Shown piece by piece: positions 1 to 8,833 of a stretch of DNA of 29,325 nt (within the stretch, counting starts at the first letter, position 1; each line of letters opens with the position of its first letter). Origin of the DNA: Irineochytrium annulatum (Eukaryota; Chytridiomycota; Chytridiomycetes; Chytridiales; Chytridiaceae); assembly GCA_027600665.1 (NCBI GenBank), contig JADGJL010000242.1, positions 1 to 29,325 on the forward strand. The letters are read 5' to 3'. The notes beneath the pieces were generated by a model. It searched no databases and had not been told where the DNA came from. It was given only the letters and a program-made list of their open reading frames with translations. The position numbers were made by a program, and so were the translations under genes.

Positions 1-274
1 ACAATGAAGGGGGAGGGAGGGGCGTCGAGTAAGGGGAGCACGACGTATGTTGGGGAGGTGGAGTGGAGCGGTACGTATATTGACATTTTCGGGACAGGAG
101 GTTTGCGATGCTCACGTATTATTTTGTACAGCGACGGGATTGCAGGACGCTTCTTTGGCTAGCATCGGCGGCGTTGGTGAGAGAGAGACGGGCTTTGCGG
201 TCGCGAGGGCGGCGTCGAGGATTATTGAGATGGGGACTAAAGCGTGGAATGAGGCGCGGCTGCGGTTGATATAA
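1..274 (+). CDS. 3' end of an unidentified gene (5' partial)
   Basis: Two exons are visible: 1-70, open to the window edge, and 132-274, ending in TAA. They are separated by a 61-bp GT-AG intron (71-131), and the phase is kept across the junction (1 nt + 2 nt). The visible C-terminal part is about 70 residues. It is Gly/Ser-rich at first, then has a short helical, alanine-rich segment ending in KAWNEARLRLI. I do not recognise the family. The start codon lies upstream of the window, so neither length nor domain content can be judged. The ATG at position 4 is probably internal. Confidence 0.5.
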
Positions 275-1456
275 CTTGGGAGCTGGTTCCCTATGCATGG
301 TACATTGTCATCCGGGGAAAAAAGGAATTATAGTACGTTGTCATCACTCTCGTTGGAATTTTAGGGCATAATTATTGGAACCAATATGCTTCAACTCTAG
401 GGCATACAAATGTGATCACTTTGTTTGCAGATCCCTCGTCATTATCTTGAAATTCTGGGGCGATGTCTGTGGTTGATTATTCCGTTGCATAACCACCTAC
501 GTCCCTTTTTTAATGAAGCTGGTGTTTGACTGCAGGAGTGGTGGATAGAGAGGTGAGGTAAGCAGAATACGCTAATACTTCCATCATCAACAACGAACTC
601 CCGCCATCCTGCGGGTCGTGAATATGATTGTCTGCAGCAAGTCCAGCCACCATCACGATATGCTGCTGGTTTAGCGATGTACTGGAAGGAAGCCAGGCAT
701 TAAGTACGAGCAGAGTGTGTCCGGCCGGCCCCATATCGCATATCGCGGGAAAATATAGATTGCATTCGATCCTGATCGGCCAGCCATTGATATGCGACTC
801 CACGCGCGATCGCTGTGATCAAGTGTGCTCTCGTCCAGCCGATCCTTTCGAGCGATCGTTCTTCCTGCTTGGTTTTCGCAGCTCGCGGAAGATCCTACAC
901 AATCCTCGCTAATCAAACCAACGCGCACATCACTTCTCATGACGTGAGGCTTGGTCGCCAAAAACAGCGAATTGAGCAGTTTCCCACCCACCGAAAGCGT
1001 CTCCCGACGCTGGTGGCGTCCCCCGTGCTTGCTCGGTGGATCCTGTCGTCGCCCAATCGATCTCGAGTGCAACTCCCACGCCGAGGGAGACAGCAGCGCA
1101 GATCACACCCGGACGCGATGTGTGTCGCGACCACGACGTCACGTTCACGTCGCCGAGGGTCTGTTTCCGATTTGTGTTTCGAGTTGTGGTGGGAATGTGG
1201 CACGATCGGTCGCTTAAATGCGATGCCCGTTGGATTTCTTCCCCGACCCTTCAACGGCGCCTGAAAAACCCACGATGCCAAACAGGGGTAATCGTTTTTA
1301 CGCTTTTGGAGGCAAGTGATCGGGTTTCGTGAAAAAAAAGCTGTACAGAAATAAGGCACCAGTCTTTTCCCTTTGCAAAAAGCGCGCGACCCCGTTCCCT
1401 GCACGATCAGAACAGCCATCCTCCACCCCCGTCAACCTTCCCCCGCGCCATCAACC
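275..1456. other. Intergenic region upstream of the zinc-finger gene
   Basis: About 1.2 kb without a convincing gene. It should hold the 3' UTR of the first gene and the promoter and leader of the zinc-finger gene. There is a CCAAT pentamer at 381-385, preceded by its inverted copy. Several small overlapping frames exist between 510 and 1419 on both strands, but none has a recognisable domain or a spliceable continuation. An upstream ATG in frame with the zinc-finger ORF occurs at 1373. Confidence 0.5.
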
Positions 1457-3164
1457 ATGACGTCCCTCGCCGCCGCCCTCGCGGCCGCCCTGAGCGACCA
1501 CAGCCAGTCCGATCATCCCCTTGCCAGCAAGCGCATGCGTCCGCGGCCGGTCGCACGGGCTGTCGGCCCAAGGGTCCCGGGGTCGCTGCCGACGCCTCTT
1601 CTGTCGACTTTCGAGAGCCCAGATTCCATTCTGTCCCCATGCGACGACCTGATTTGGGAAACGCTCACAAGCGCGAGCAACACGCCCGCGATTGGGCTGA
1701 GCGACTCGAGCGATGCCGCCATGCTCCTTGCTTTTGAAATGCAGGGGTGGGGCGACGACCAGGACGCGATGATGGCGTTTGGACAGAGGAGCAGGACCAC
1801 GAGCGGAAGCACGGTAATGAGCGAGATGAGCGTCACCGCGAGTTCGGTTGTGAGCCCGAGAAAGTTGGCGTCGAACTTGCACGTCGTGACGAGCAACGGA
1901 AGGCCGTGTGATTTGGAGGTCAAGTCGGTATTTGACGGGTATGTCATTATTATCCTTCTTTCGTCGTCAACGTTCGCTTTCGGCGGTTATGGATGCTTAT
2001 CTCTCCACTCTCTCCTCCACGTATCTAGTTCGCTTTCCTTCGACCCCCGCCCTCTCGTTCACGCCCAACAACCCGAGCCGCTTCCACAACATCCGCATGA
2101 CGCGTACTCGCCGCCTTGGGATTGCCCGTGCTGCCCTCACCCGTCGTATTACGCGCCCCCGCCACCGGTCCCGCAATCCTACGCATCCTGCCCGTACCCG
2201 TGCTGTTACCCGATAATGCCTGGAGGCGGGTCTCCCGAACCGCGGTCACCAGTCTACCCCGAACATCACCAGCAGCAAGCGTTCCCTTTCCAACCGCCGT
2301 CCGAGCCTCAGTCGCCCATTTACGACCACAACCAGGAACCGGCCTTCCCGTTTCACGCCTCCGAGCCGAACTCCCCGGTCTACGAGCGGGGCTACTCCAA
2401 CCAACCCGCCGCGTTCCCGTTCCACTCCCCACCGCAGCAACATAACCACCTGCGGCCGTCGTCAACCGGCTTCCCGTTCCATCCTCCGCCCCAGCCTCCA
2501 CCGCTTGACTTCCACGACTACCGCGCGAACGCGGGCGCGCCCCTGAGCGCTTTTTTCGAGTTGATGAGCGGTAACCCCGTCGCGCAAGAGACCGATGGGA
2601 CCGACCCGGAGGTTGAGCAACACCACCAGCAACAGAGGCAGCATGAGGAACAGGCCCAGGAGCCGGCCACCCCGCCCGCAACGAATGAGGCCACTCCCTC
2701 CCCTTCGACTCCCACGCCTTCTTCCACCTCGACCTCCTCCGCTACCGCTTCGACCGCCCCCGCTAACACTTCCACGGCCCCGCTCGCACCGGCGAAGAGA
2801 ACATTTGCCTGCCCGCATCCCGGGTGTGGTCGCACTTTCCCGAGGCAATATAATCTCCGAAGCCACGTCCTTTGCCACACTGGCCAGCGCGACCACGCTT
2901 GCGGGAGCTGCGGTGCTAAGTTTGCGAGGAAGCACGACTTGCAAAGGCATTTGAGGACTGTGAGTATAACACCGCCGTGAGCCTTAACATGTTGTGCTTT
3001 TGATTAAACTTTCCTCTCCTTTTCAGCTCCACGCTGAAGACCGACCGTACCGTTGCCCGAAGTGCGACTTGGGCTTCACTCGGCCCGATCAGCTTGCGAG
3101 GCACCGGACGCTCGAGGAGAGGGCACTGCTCGCGAGGGCAGGCGCTGCGGGGAGGTTGGCTTAG
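1457..3164 (+). CDS. C2H2 zinc-finger transcription factor, Crz1-like finger array
   Basis: Exons 1457-1938, 2029-2959 and 3027-3164 give 516 residues. An in-frame ATG at 1373 would add 28 residues; I prefer 1457 for its CAACC-ATG context. The N-terminal half is disordered and Ser/Pro-rich, followed by Cys- and Pro-rich stretches and four degenerate copies of an EPxSPxY...FPF unit (about 2230-2490). Q/E-, Ser- and Thr-rich linkers precede the C-terminal fingers. Finger 1 is C-x4-C-x12-H-x3-H, finger 2 is C-x2-C-x12-H-x4-H, and finger 3 keeps C-x2-C-x12-H but lacks the second His at the usual distance. YNLRSH in finger 1 and the CGAKFARKHDLQRH core of finger 2 resemble Crz1-type fingers. I see no PxIxIT calcineurin-docking motif, so a Crz1 role is unproven. 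Nuclear DNA binding is expected from the fingers. Confidence 0.85.
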
Positions 3165-4275
3165 TAGTGCTATGGGTTCGCAGGCTATACCTCGACGCCT
3201 CCTTTTCCCTCCTATACGAACTTTACACTTCTGCCCTCGCATATCCTGTGTTTTTGTGCTCTTGACTCGGGCGCTTATTTATTACACAACGTCCTGATGA
3301 TGAATTCTCGTTGATTTCCTCTCATCCTTCCACTTAAGGGCTTTTTACCGCCCGTTAACCTTTTCTTTTCTTCTCAACCCTAGGCCTTTCCACCCGGAAA
3401 TGTATTATGGCTTCGTTCGTGCACTTCTTGTCTGCCAGTTTTTGCCTGTTTCGTTATTTGATATTGCGTCTATCACTTTTTCTTTCGCATCCAATTGATG
3501 ACTATGTACAGTAGCTGTCTTACGGTTTAAGTGACCCTCCTTGGTTTAAGTAGCCACCCGTCCCCTTCAGGCGGTTTGAAAGACTTCCCCCCATTTTAAG
3601 GAATCTTATCGCTTCGAACCCTCCCTATTTGGCTCCTCAAAGACAATTCCACCCCTTCATACCACCACCTTCCCCGACCGTCTCCGTTCCACAAGTCAGT
3701 TAGTTATACGTATTAGTTGTTTCGTTACTTCATCGTTTTTCATTGTCACAATCATTGAGAAGTCTTCAGCTGCATTTTGAACTACCGCCCTTGAAAGTGA
3801 TTTTCCCTTTAATTTTGAGTCGTACAGGTTTTAATCGGAGTGTGTATATTTTTTAGCAACGCTTCTCTATTCTGTGCTTGTGGAGGAAATTTCTTGGAAT
3901 TTTGCTCTTCGTTCATAAAAGAGCTTATCGCATGTCGTGTAGTTATTGAAAGTTCATCAGTAAATGTGTATCAACATCAACTCGTTAATCTATTGGGGAT
4001 GGATTTACGAATCACGAGATTGGGCAACGGATAAGGGCACGACATTGTGATATGGGAGCATAAAACACGTTAATATGCTGACATCGCATATAAGCATCGC
4101 GTTAACGGGCCACGAAATAGTGATGCTAGCATCAATATTTTGACAGTCTTTTATTTTCCACTGCACTTAAGAATAATACTATACAGTTCACGACATGCAA
4201 AAATCCACCTCAAGTGTAATTAAGTACAAGAAGCTCCCAGCTATAAAAACGTCTTCCTCTCGCCATCGCCAGACC
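3165..4275. other. Intergenic region between converging zinc-finger and Pmp3 genes
   Basis: About 1.1 kb, AT-richer than its surroundings, without a supported gene. It should contain both 3' UTRs. A short direct repeat (GGTTTAAGT at 3524-3532 and 3543-3551) is visible. Two loosely similar segments start at about 4035 and 4107 (GGG(C)CACGA...GTGAT), with a 14-bp perfect palindrome at 4121-4134. A 64-codon frame at 3840-4034 has no recognisable content. Confidence 0.5.
4150..4155 (-). terminator. Candidate poly(A) signal for Pmp3
   Basis: AATAAA on the minus strand (TTTATT on plus), about 120 nt downstream of the Pmp3 stop. Confidence 0.4.
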
Positions 4276-4635
4276 CTACACAATAGCCGCGCCGCCGTTC
4301 AAGCCGCCAGACCCGAGCGTCTCCGGCGTGCAAAGGATGATGTAGAGCGCGTGGATAATGCCGGGGAGGAAGCCCTGTTGATTACAAACGTGAGCATGCG
4401 ACATGCGAGCACAAGGAAGGGAACCAAGCGCAGCGATGCATACCAAGATGGTGAGGATGACGTTGATCCAGAAAGCGCCGGAGCAACCACGACGGAAGAA
4501 GACGCCGAGCGGGGGCAGAAGGATGGCGACGATAATCTGATAAGATGAGGACGGGACCGGTTAGTGTTCTGTTCCGGGTGACGCGGGGTCAGGACGGAGG
4601 ATGCGGACCTCAAGGAACTGCTCGCAGCTGCACAT
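4276..4635 (-). CDS. PMP3: Pmp3/UPF0057 plasma-membrane proteolipid
   Basis: Three exons on the minus strand, 4609-4635, 4444-4536 and 4276-4374, give 72 residues; introns are 72 and 69 bp and all junctions are phase 0. The protein starts MCSCEQFLE and has two hydrophobic helices: one with the family signature AILLPPLGVFFRRGC, and a second carrying FLPGIIHALYII. This is the Pmp3/Sna/RCI2 family of small two-helix proteins. They sit in the plasma membrane and affect membrane potential and cation tolerance. The length is slightly above the usual 50-60 residues because of a glycine-rich hydrophilic tail. Cysteines at positions 2 and 4 could be acylated (inference). The first exon codes for only nine residues, so an ORF finder alone would miss this gene. 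Confidence 0.95.
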
Positions 4636-4972
4636 CGTGGTGTGTTGGCGGTGATTCGGGAGTGAGGGTGCGGTGAGGACAACGTGAGTGTCGGGAGCCG
4701 GAGGTGTGGAGGAGGTTAGAGTGCAGTGGTTGATGGACTGAGAGCGAGGGACCCGATGACCTTATAACCACGACGGGCGGGAATTAGTGGAGGATTTGCT
4801 TGCTCATGGTCCTCCACCGCCATCTCAGCGTCAAAGTTGAAATCCGAGGTACCTCCCCGCTCCTCACTAAGCACAACGTTTTTTAACCCGTGTACTATTA
4901 TTCTATTATAACGCTTAAATAAAATGCTTTTGTATGCTATAAAATACATAAAAAAAAAAAAAAAAAACGCTG
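4636..4972. other. Pmp3 promoter region and SOG2 3' flank
   Basis: A 337-bp gap between two minus-strand genes. It contains the upstream region of Pmp3 and, next to the SOG2 stop, an 18-bp A run on plus (4950-4967). That run is read as a T run six bases after the SOG2 stop codon. No ORF of note. Confidence 0.5.
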
Positions 4973-7196
4973 CTAGCTATACAACGCAGAAGCCAAATCC
5001 CGCGCCGCTTTTATCAAGCTGAGAACACTCTTTCTCAACGACGCCTCCTGCTTAAATTCACTACCCGTGATTTCTTTGATCGCCGTGCAAGTCTTCACCA
5101 CGCCCTAAAAATAAATCAGTGGCAACGCTATTAAGTCAATGATATACCTGAATGAACAGTCCGCATGACCGCGCAAATAACTGCATAGAGTCTACATCAG
5201 ATTTGTTTACAGCAAGTCGCTCCTTCGCGTTCGACAAGTCTTTCGCAAGTCGTAGGATGGCCTCCAACGGGTCGCCATTACTACCGAGGCCCTTGACGGT
5301 CCCCGCGTCAGCCCCGGCGTCAAAATCACCACCAATTGATGCCGCGACGGCAGCCTCGATGCCCGTGACCTTCTGCAGGTCGGTGATGGTTGTGATGGCA
5401 ATCGTGATGGCTGCCTCCGAAATTTCGATCTGCGCTTCAATATCCTCCCGACCTCTTCGAATTCTGGAGGGGCTTAACGACCCTCCTTCCATTGTCGATG
5501 TACTGATCGTCGGCACTTGCAACGTCCGGTCCGATGGCAGCGAGTCAAATGTTGCGCGCTTCATCGGCCTTTCCCCGCCCCTCACTGCCTCAAACGGACC
5601 CCCCTCCGCCACCCTCGTCGACAACGCCAGCTCCGTGTTCGCCAAGAACCACAATCCCATGACGGACCTCCCGAGCCTGATATCAATAGCGTTGCTCAGA
5701 TTGTAGCTGACGCTCGCCGACGGCCTCCGCGCCGACCGGGCCACAACCCGCTCGCAGATGGACCTCACAACCGTGCATACAAGCCCGGCGCTCCTCCTCA
5801 GCTCACCTACCCTCTCCTCCGACAACGCCGACGGCGAAGCCCGCTCCGCTTCCACGAGCACCCGAACCAGCGATACGGTCGCGCTGTTGAGATCCGTTAC
5901 GTCCTTCTCGAGGTCAACCATCTCGACCCCGAGGTCCTGAGGCGGTATCGCGGAACTTAGGGCGGACCGAAGGGCGCGGTGGATCTGCGCGGCGGCAAAC
6001 GCAAGGGATTTCGCGGTCTCGAGGGGGATGCTTGGCGTCGCGGGCGTTCGAATGTGGCCAAAGTAGAGGTCCACGAGCGCGTGGCATCCCCGGGCTGGGG
6101 AGAGAAGGGGGTTGTGCGTGGGGGAGCGGAAGACATCTGGCTCGGACGAAAGCGAAGAGATGGGTCTGGAGGTGGACGAGGTGGATCGTGGGGTATCGAG
6201 GCTATCGCCGCTGCGGCTGGCTTCGAGATTGGGGGATGCGGACGCGGAGCGGTTGTCGATCAGTTGGGGCGACAAGGACGCAACGCGGGTTGGCGCTGTT
6301 AGCAACGAGCTGCATGCAAGAGGTCAACAGAGTGACAATAAGAAGACCCTTTATCAACTTACGACTGCCTGCTCCCTGTCCGAGGCTCCGTGCTAGTCAC
6401 TATGTAACGCTTTAGGTTAACTATCCTGATGACAATTTTAACACGTAGCAACTTCCGTAACATCATACCATTGCTCAGCGGGCATGTCCTCGGTGCAATT
6501 TACGATATCAGGCGGCGGCCATTGCAGCGGATTGCCCTCTGACAAAAAAAAAGTAAGCGGGCGATCGAGGTGCAAAGCCCCAACCTAACTTGAGGACATC
6601 CAGGCTATGCATTTCCCCAATATATGTCGGAAGCGATTGTATACGATTCTTTGCGACCGATAACACTTTTAGATTTATCAAACATCCGAACTTCGACGGC
6701 AGTCGTTTGAGCTTGTTTTTGCTGATGTCTGGAATTTTTAAGCAAGCTGAGCAGCCGGAGCACTAACCAAGGATTTCAAGTGTGGGGAGGGTCAACAGCT
6801 GCACAGCCAAATAATTTAGACTAGTGTCTAACTCGAAATATGTGAGTGCTTACAACAGGAGGAAAGTCGCGAATTTGATTCGAGCGCAGGTTGATGTATC
6901 GCAACGCGGTGAGCGAGGCGATTGACGAGGGTATGGACGGTAGACGGTTGTTGGCGAGCGATAGTCTGCATATGACTTAGTAAGCACATAACAACCTAAA
7001 AACCAACATTTCCAATTCCACCAAAAGGCCAATCTCCGTGGGGATACTAATTAGATCACGCTTGCTCAGATTCAGGCTAACTAAAGACTGAGTTTCAATA
7101 TCAATGCCATGAACTTCACGGACATTACAAACCTGTACCCTTCGCGGCTTCTTCGACGAGGAGAGCCACCAGCGACTGATCATCCTGGGCGCTCAT
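4973..7196 (-). CDS. SOG2: SOG2-like RAM-pathway protein: leucine-rich repeats plus SOG2 domain
   Basis: I rebuilt nine exons: 7133-7196, 7008-7080, 6854-6965, 6768-6798, 6585-6728, 6469-6538, 6363-6425, 5148-6309 and 4973-5104 (616 residues, phase kept at all junctions). Introns are 39-55 bp. Residues about 22-160 form six leucine-rich repeats (for example LEILSLANNRLPSIP and LEILDISKNKLKRLP), ending with NPLQWPPPDI and a capping EQWIVNLKRYI. A Ser-rich linker follows. A helical region with LYFGHI near residue 267 and FAAAQIHRALR near 290 leads to a last helical exon (GVVKTCTAIKEITG). This order matches fungal Sog2, a scaffold of the Cbk1/NDR-kinase RAM network for polarised growth and cell separation. 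The LRR part is recognised with confidence; the SOG2 assignment rests on order and remembered family motifs. The exon 1 donor could shift by 6 bp. Confidence 0.8.
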
Positions 7197-7313
7197 TGAA
7201 CAGACCGCGAGTGAGCTGGCGGGGATTTGGAAGGCTTGTGCAATATTGGTGTTTCAGAATCACGCGACAGATCTGCTCTGCCGACCGCACGATCCACCGC
7301 TCCCTCCCACGCC
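7197..7313. promoter_or_regulatory. Divergent promoter of SOG2 and twinfilin
   Basis: Only 117 bp separate the two start codons, and the genes point away from each other. Any core promoter and 5' UTRs must fit here. I see no clear TATA box. Shared regulation is an inference from the arrangement. Confidence 0.5.
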
Positions 7314-8441
7314 ATGAGTCACCAGACGGGAATCAAACGTTTGGCTTAACATTTTTGCGCGCCTCTTACCGAAGTGCAGCGTCCCAGGATCTCGTAGCTG
7401 TGTTCATACAAGCAAATGATGGCGCCATCCGAGCTATAAAAGTCGAGATTCACGAGGAGACGCTGATCCCCAGGGGCTCCAAGGACGCTCAAGGAAGCGT
7501 CGAGGAAGATTTTGCTCTCCTCCAGGACTGGTGCGAGGACAAGTCGCCGTGCTACATCCTCTACCGTCTGGACGAGAAGCTCCCCAGCGACGACTTCGCC
7601 TGGATGCTGATCAACTACATCCCCGACGCTGCGAGAGTGCGTGACAAGATGATTCAGGCCGCGACGGCCAGCACGCTGCAGAAGGAGCTTGGGGATGCCA
7701 AATTTGTCGATTATTTGCATGCTACGAGCTCGCGGGAAGTCTCGTGCGAGGGGTATGCGGCGCACACGCGGCATAAGAATGCGGCGGCGCCGCTGACGCA
7801 GAAGGAGGAGGAGCGGCAGGCGTATGCTATGACGGAGACCGGCGCGGATATTGGGACGGCGACGAGGAAGGCGAATGCGGCTGGGATCGGGCTTCCGGTT
7901 TCTTCGCAGGTGGAGGGAGAGCTTAGACGGTTGAAGGATGGGGACGTATCGACGGTCGTGCTGGTTAGTTGTAAATGAACGATGTTTGTTAACTTGATAT
8001 TTAGGAAGTAAGCTTAAATGAAACCATTGAGCTTTTGAACTCCAGCGATAATGCGGTAACGGATCTGGGGTCGATAGTTGATTCGAATAAACCGTGCTTC
8101 GTCTTCAGCCGGTACAAATACCAATTCCAATCCACATCCCAGACCGCGTTCTTGTTCTTTTATATTTGCCCTTCTGCCTCCGAAGTCAAGTCAAGGATGA
8201 TGTATTCGTCATCGCGGGCGAGCGTTATTGACTTCTTCGAGCAAGTTATTCAGGCGCCGCTTTCAAAAAAGGTATCTATACGACATTTTTACTTGGCTGA
8301 ATAGATGCATAGATTGAACTGGACTCTGTGGACGAAATAAAGGACGCGTTCTTAATGGATCATTTGCATCCTGAAGCTCCGGTTGCTTTGGTGCCTTCAC
8401 GAACGGGCTTTGCGAAACCAACGAGGCCTGGAAGGCGATGA
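7314..8441 (+). CDS. TWF1: Twinfilin, actin monomer-binding protein with two ADF-H domains
   Basis: Exons 7314-7338, 7380-7963, 8005-8271 and 8313-8441 give 334 residues, about the usual twinfilin length. The start MSHQTGIKP is nearly the family consensus and is reached only by splicing out a 41-bp intron; the longer frame upstream (from 7109) is not coding. The first ADF-homology domain (about 1-135) carries SPCYILYRLD and RDKMIQAATASTLQKELG. The linker includes APLTQKEEE. The second domain (about 165-300) carries SRMMYSSSRASVIDFFE. The basic tail FAKPTRPGRR matches the conserved twinfilin C-terminus, which binds capping protein and phosphoinositides in other species. Twinfilin sequesters ADP-actin and promotes barbed-end turnover at cortical actin sites. 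An AATAAA lies 6 nt after the stop. Confidence 0.96.
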
Positions 8442-8833
8442 AGTTTCAATAAACGACTTTTTTTTTGGCTGCTGGCACGATTTTATTGGACTCTTTTTTT
8501 GGGGCTAACGTAATGGCTGTGTTCGCGACCGTGACGGGATGACGGTTCTGGTGTGTAGTAACGCGACCCCGTCTTGCCGCCGCACTGAAGACTCGTCACC
8601 GTAATTACACGTTACTGATAAGGTGTTTAGTCACATAATGTCGTTGAATCCTGACAAAGTATATTCACCACTAAAATTAGCGCTATTGTGAAATAATTTG
8701 CGTTACTGTTAAGTTGATGCCCTTTGCTACACCATTACTACAATATCGCACGATTCTCAAATAAATTCTGCAGTCAGTATAAACCTAAATACATCAGATT
8801 TTGACGTTACATTATTGCCCGTTGTTCCCTGCA
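8442..8833. other. Intergenic region between converging twinfilin and giant coiled-coil genes
   Basis: 392 bp holding both 3' ends. A T-rich tract lies at about 8458-8467. No ORF or RNA gene is supported. Confidence 0.5.
8448..8453 (+). terminator. Candidate poly(A) signal of twinfilin
   Basis: AATAAA begins 7 nt after the TGA stop and is followed by a T-rich tract. Unless a downstream site is used, the 3' UTR would be very short. Confidence 0.4.

Noticed and set aside
510..1419. Overlapping frames on both strands (for example 510-803 minus and 815-1264 plus)
   Set aside because: No recognisable domain, no consistent splice continuation, and they overlap one another in several frames. This is typical of GC-rich non-coding sequence upstream of a gene.
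4195..4548. 117-codon plus-strand frame over Pmp3
   Set aside because: Antisense to the three Pmp3 exons, which encode an unmistakable Pmp3 protein.
5152..6415. Several plus-strand frames of 60-184 codons
   Set aside because: All are antisense to the large SOG2 exon. Their Arg- and Ser-rich composition is what a GC-rich antisense frame gives.
6363..6466. Alternative start (ATG ATG at 6461-6466) making the SOG2 C-terminal half a separate gene
   Set aside because: It is phase-compatible, but it overlaps the end of the LRR exon. Splicing the 43-bp intron instead gives an EQWIVNLKRYI cap that links LRR to SOG2 domain, as in known Sog2 proteins.
7109..7313. N-terminal extension of the twinfilin frame
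   Set aside because: The frame before 7314 overlaps SOG2 exon 1 on the other strand and shows no twinfilin similarity. Splicing from ATG 7314 gives the family-like MSHQTGIK start.
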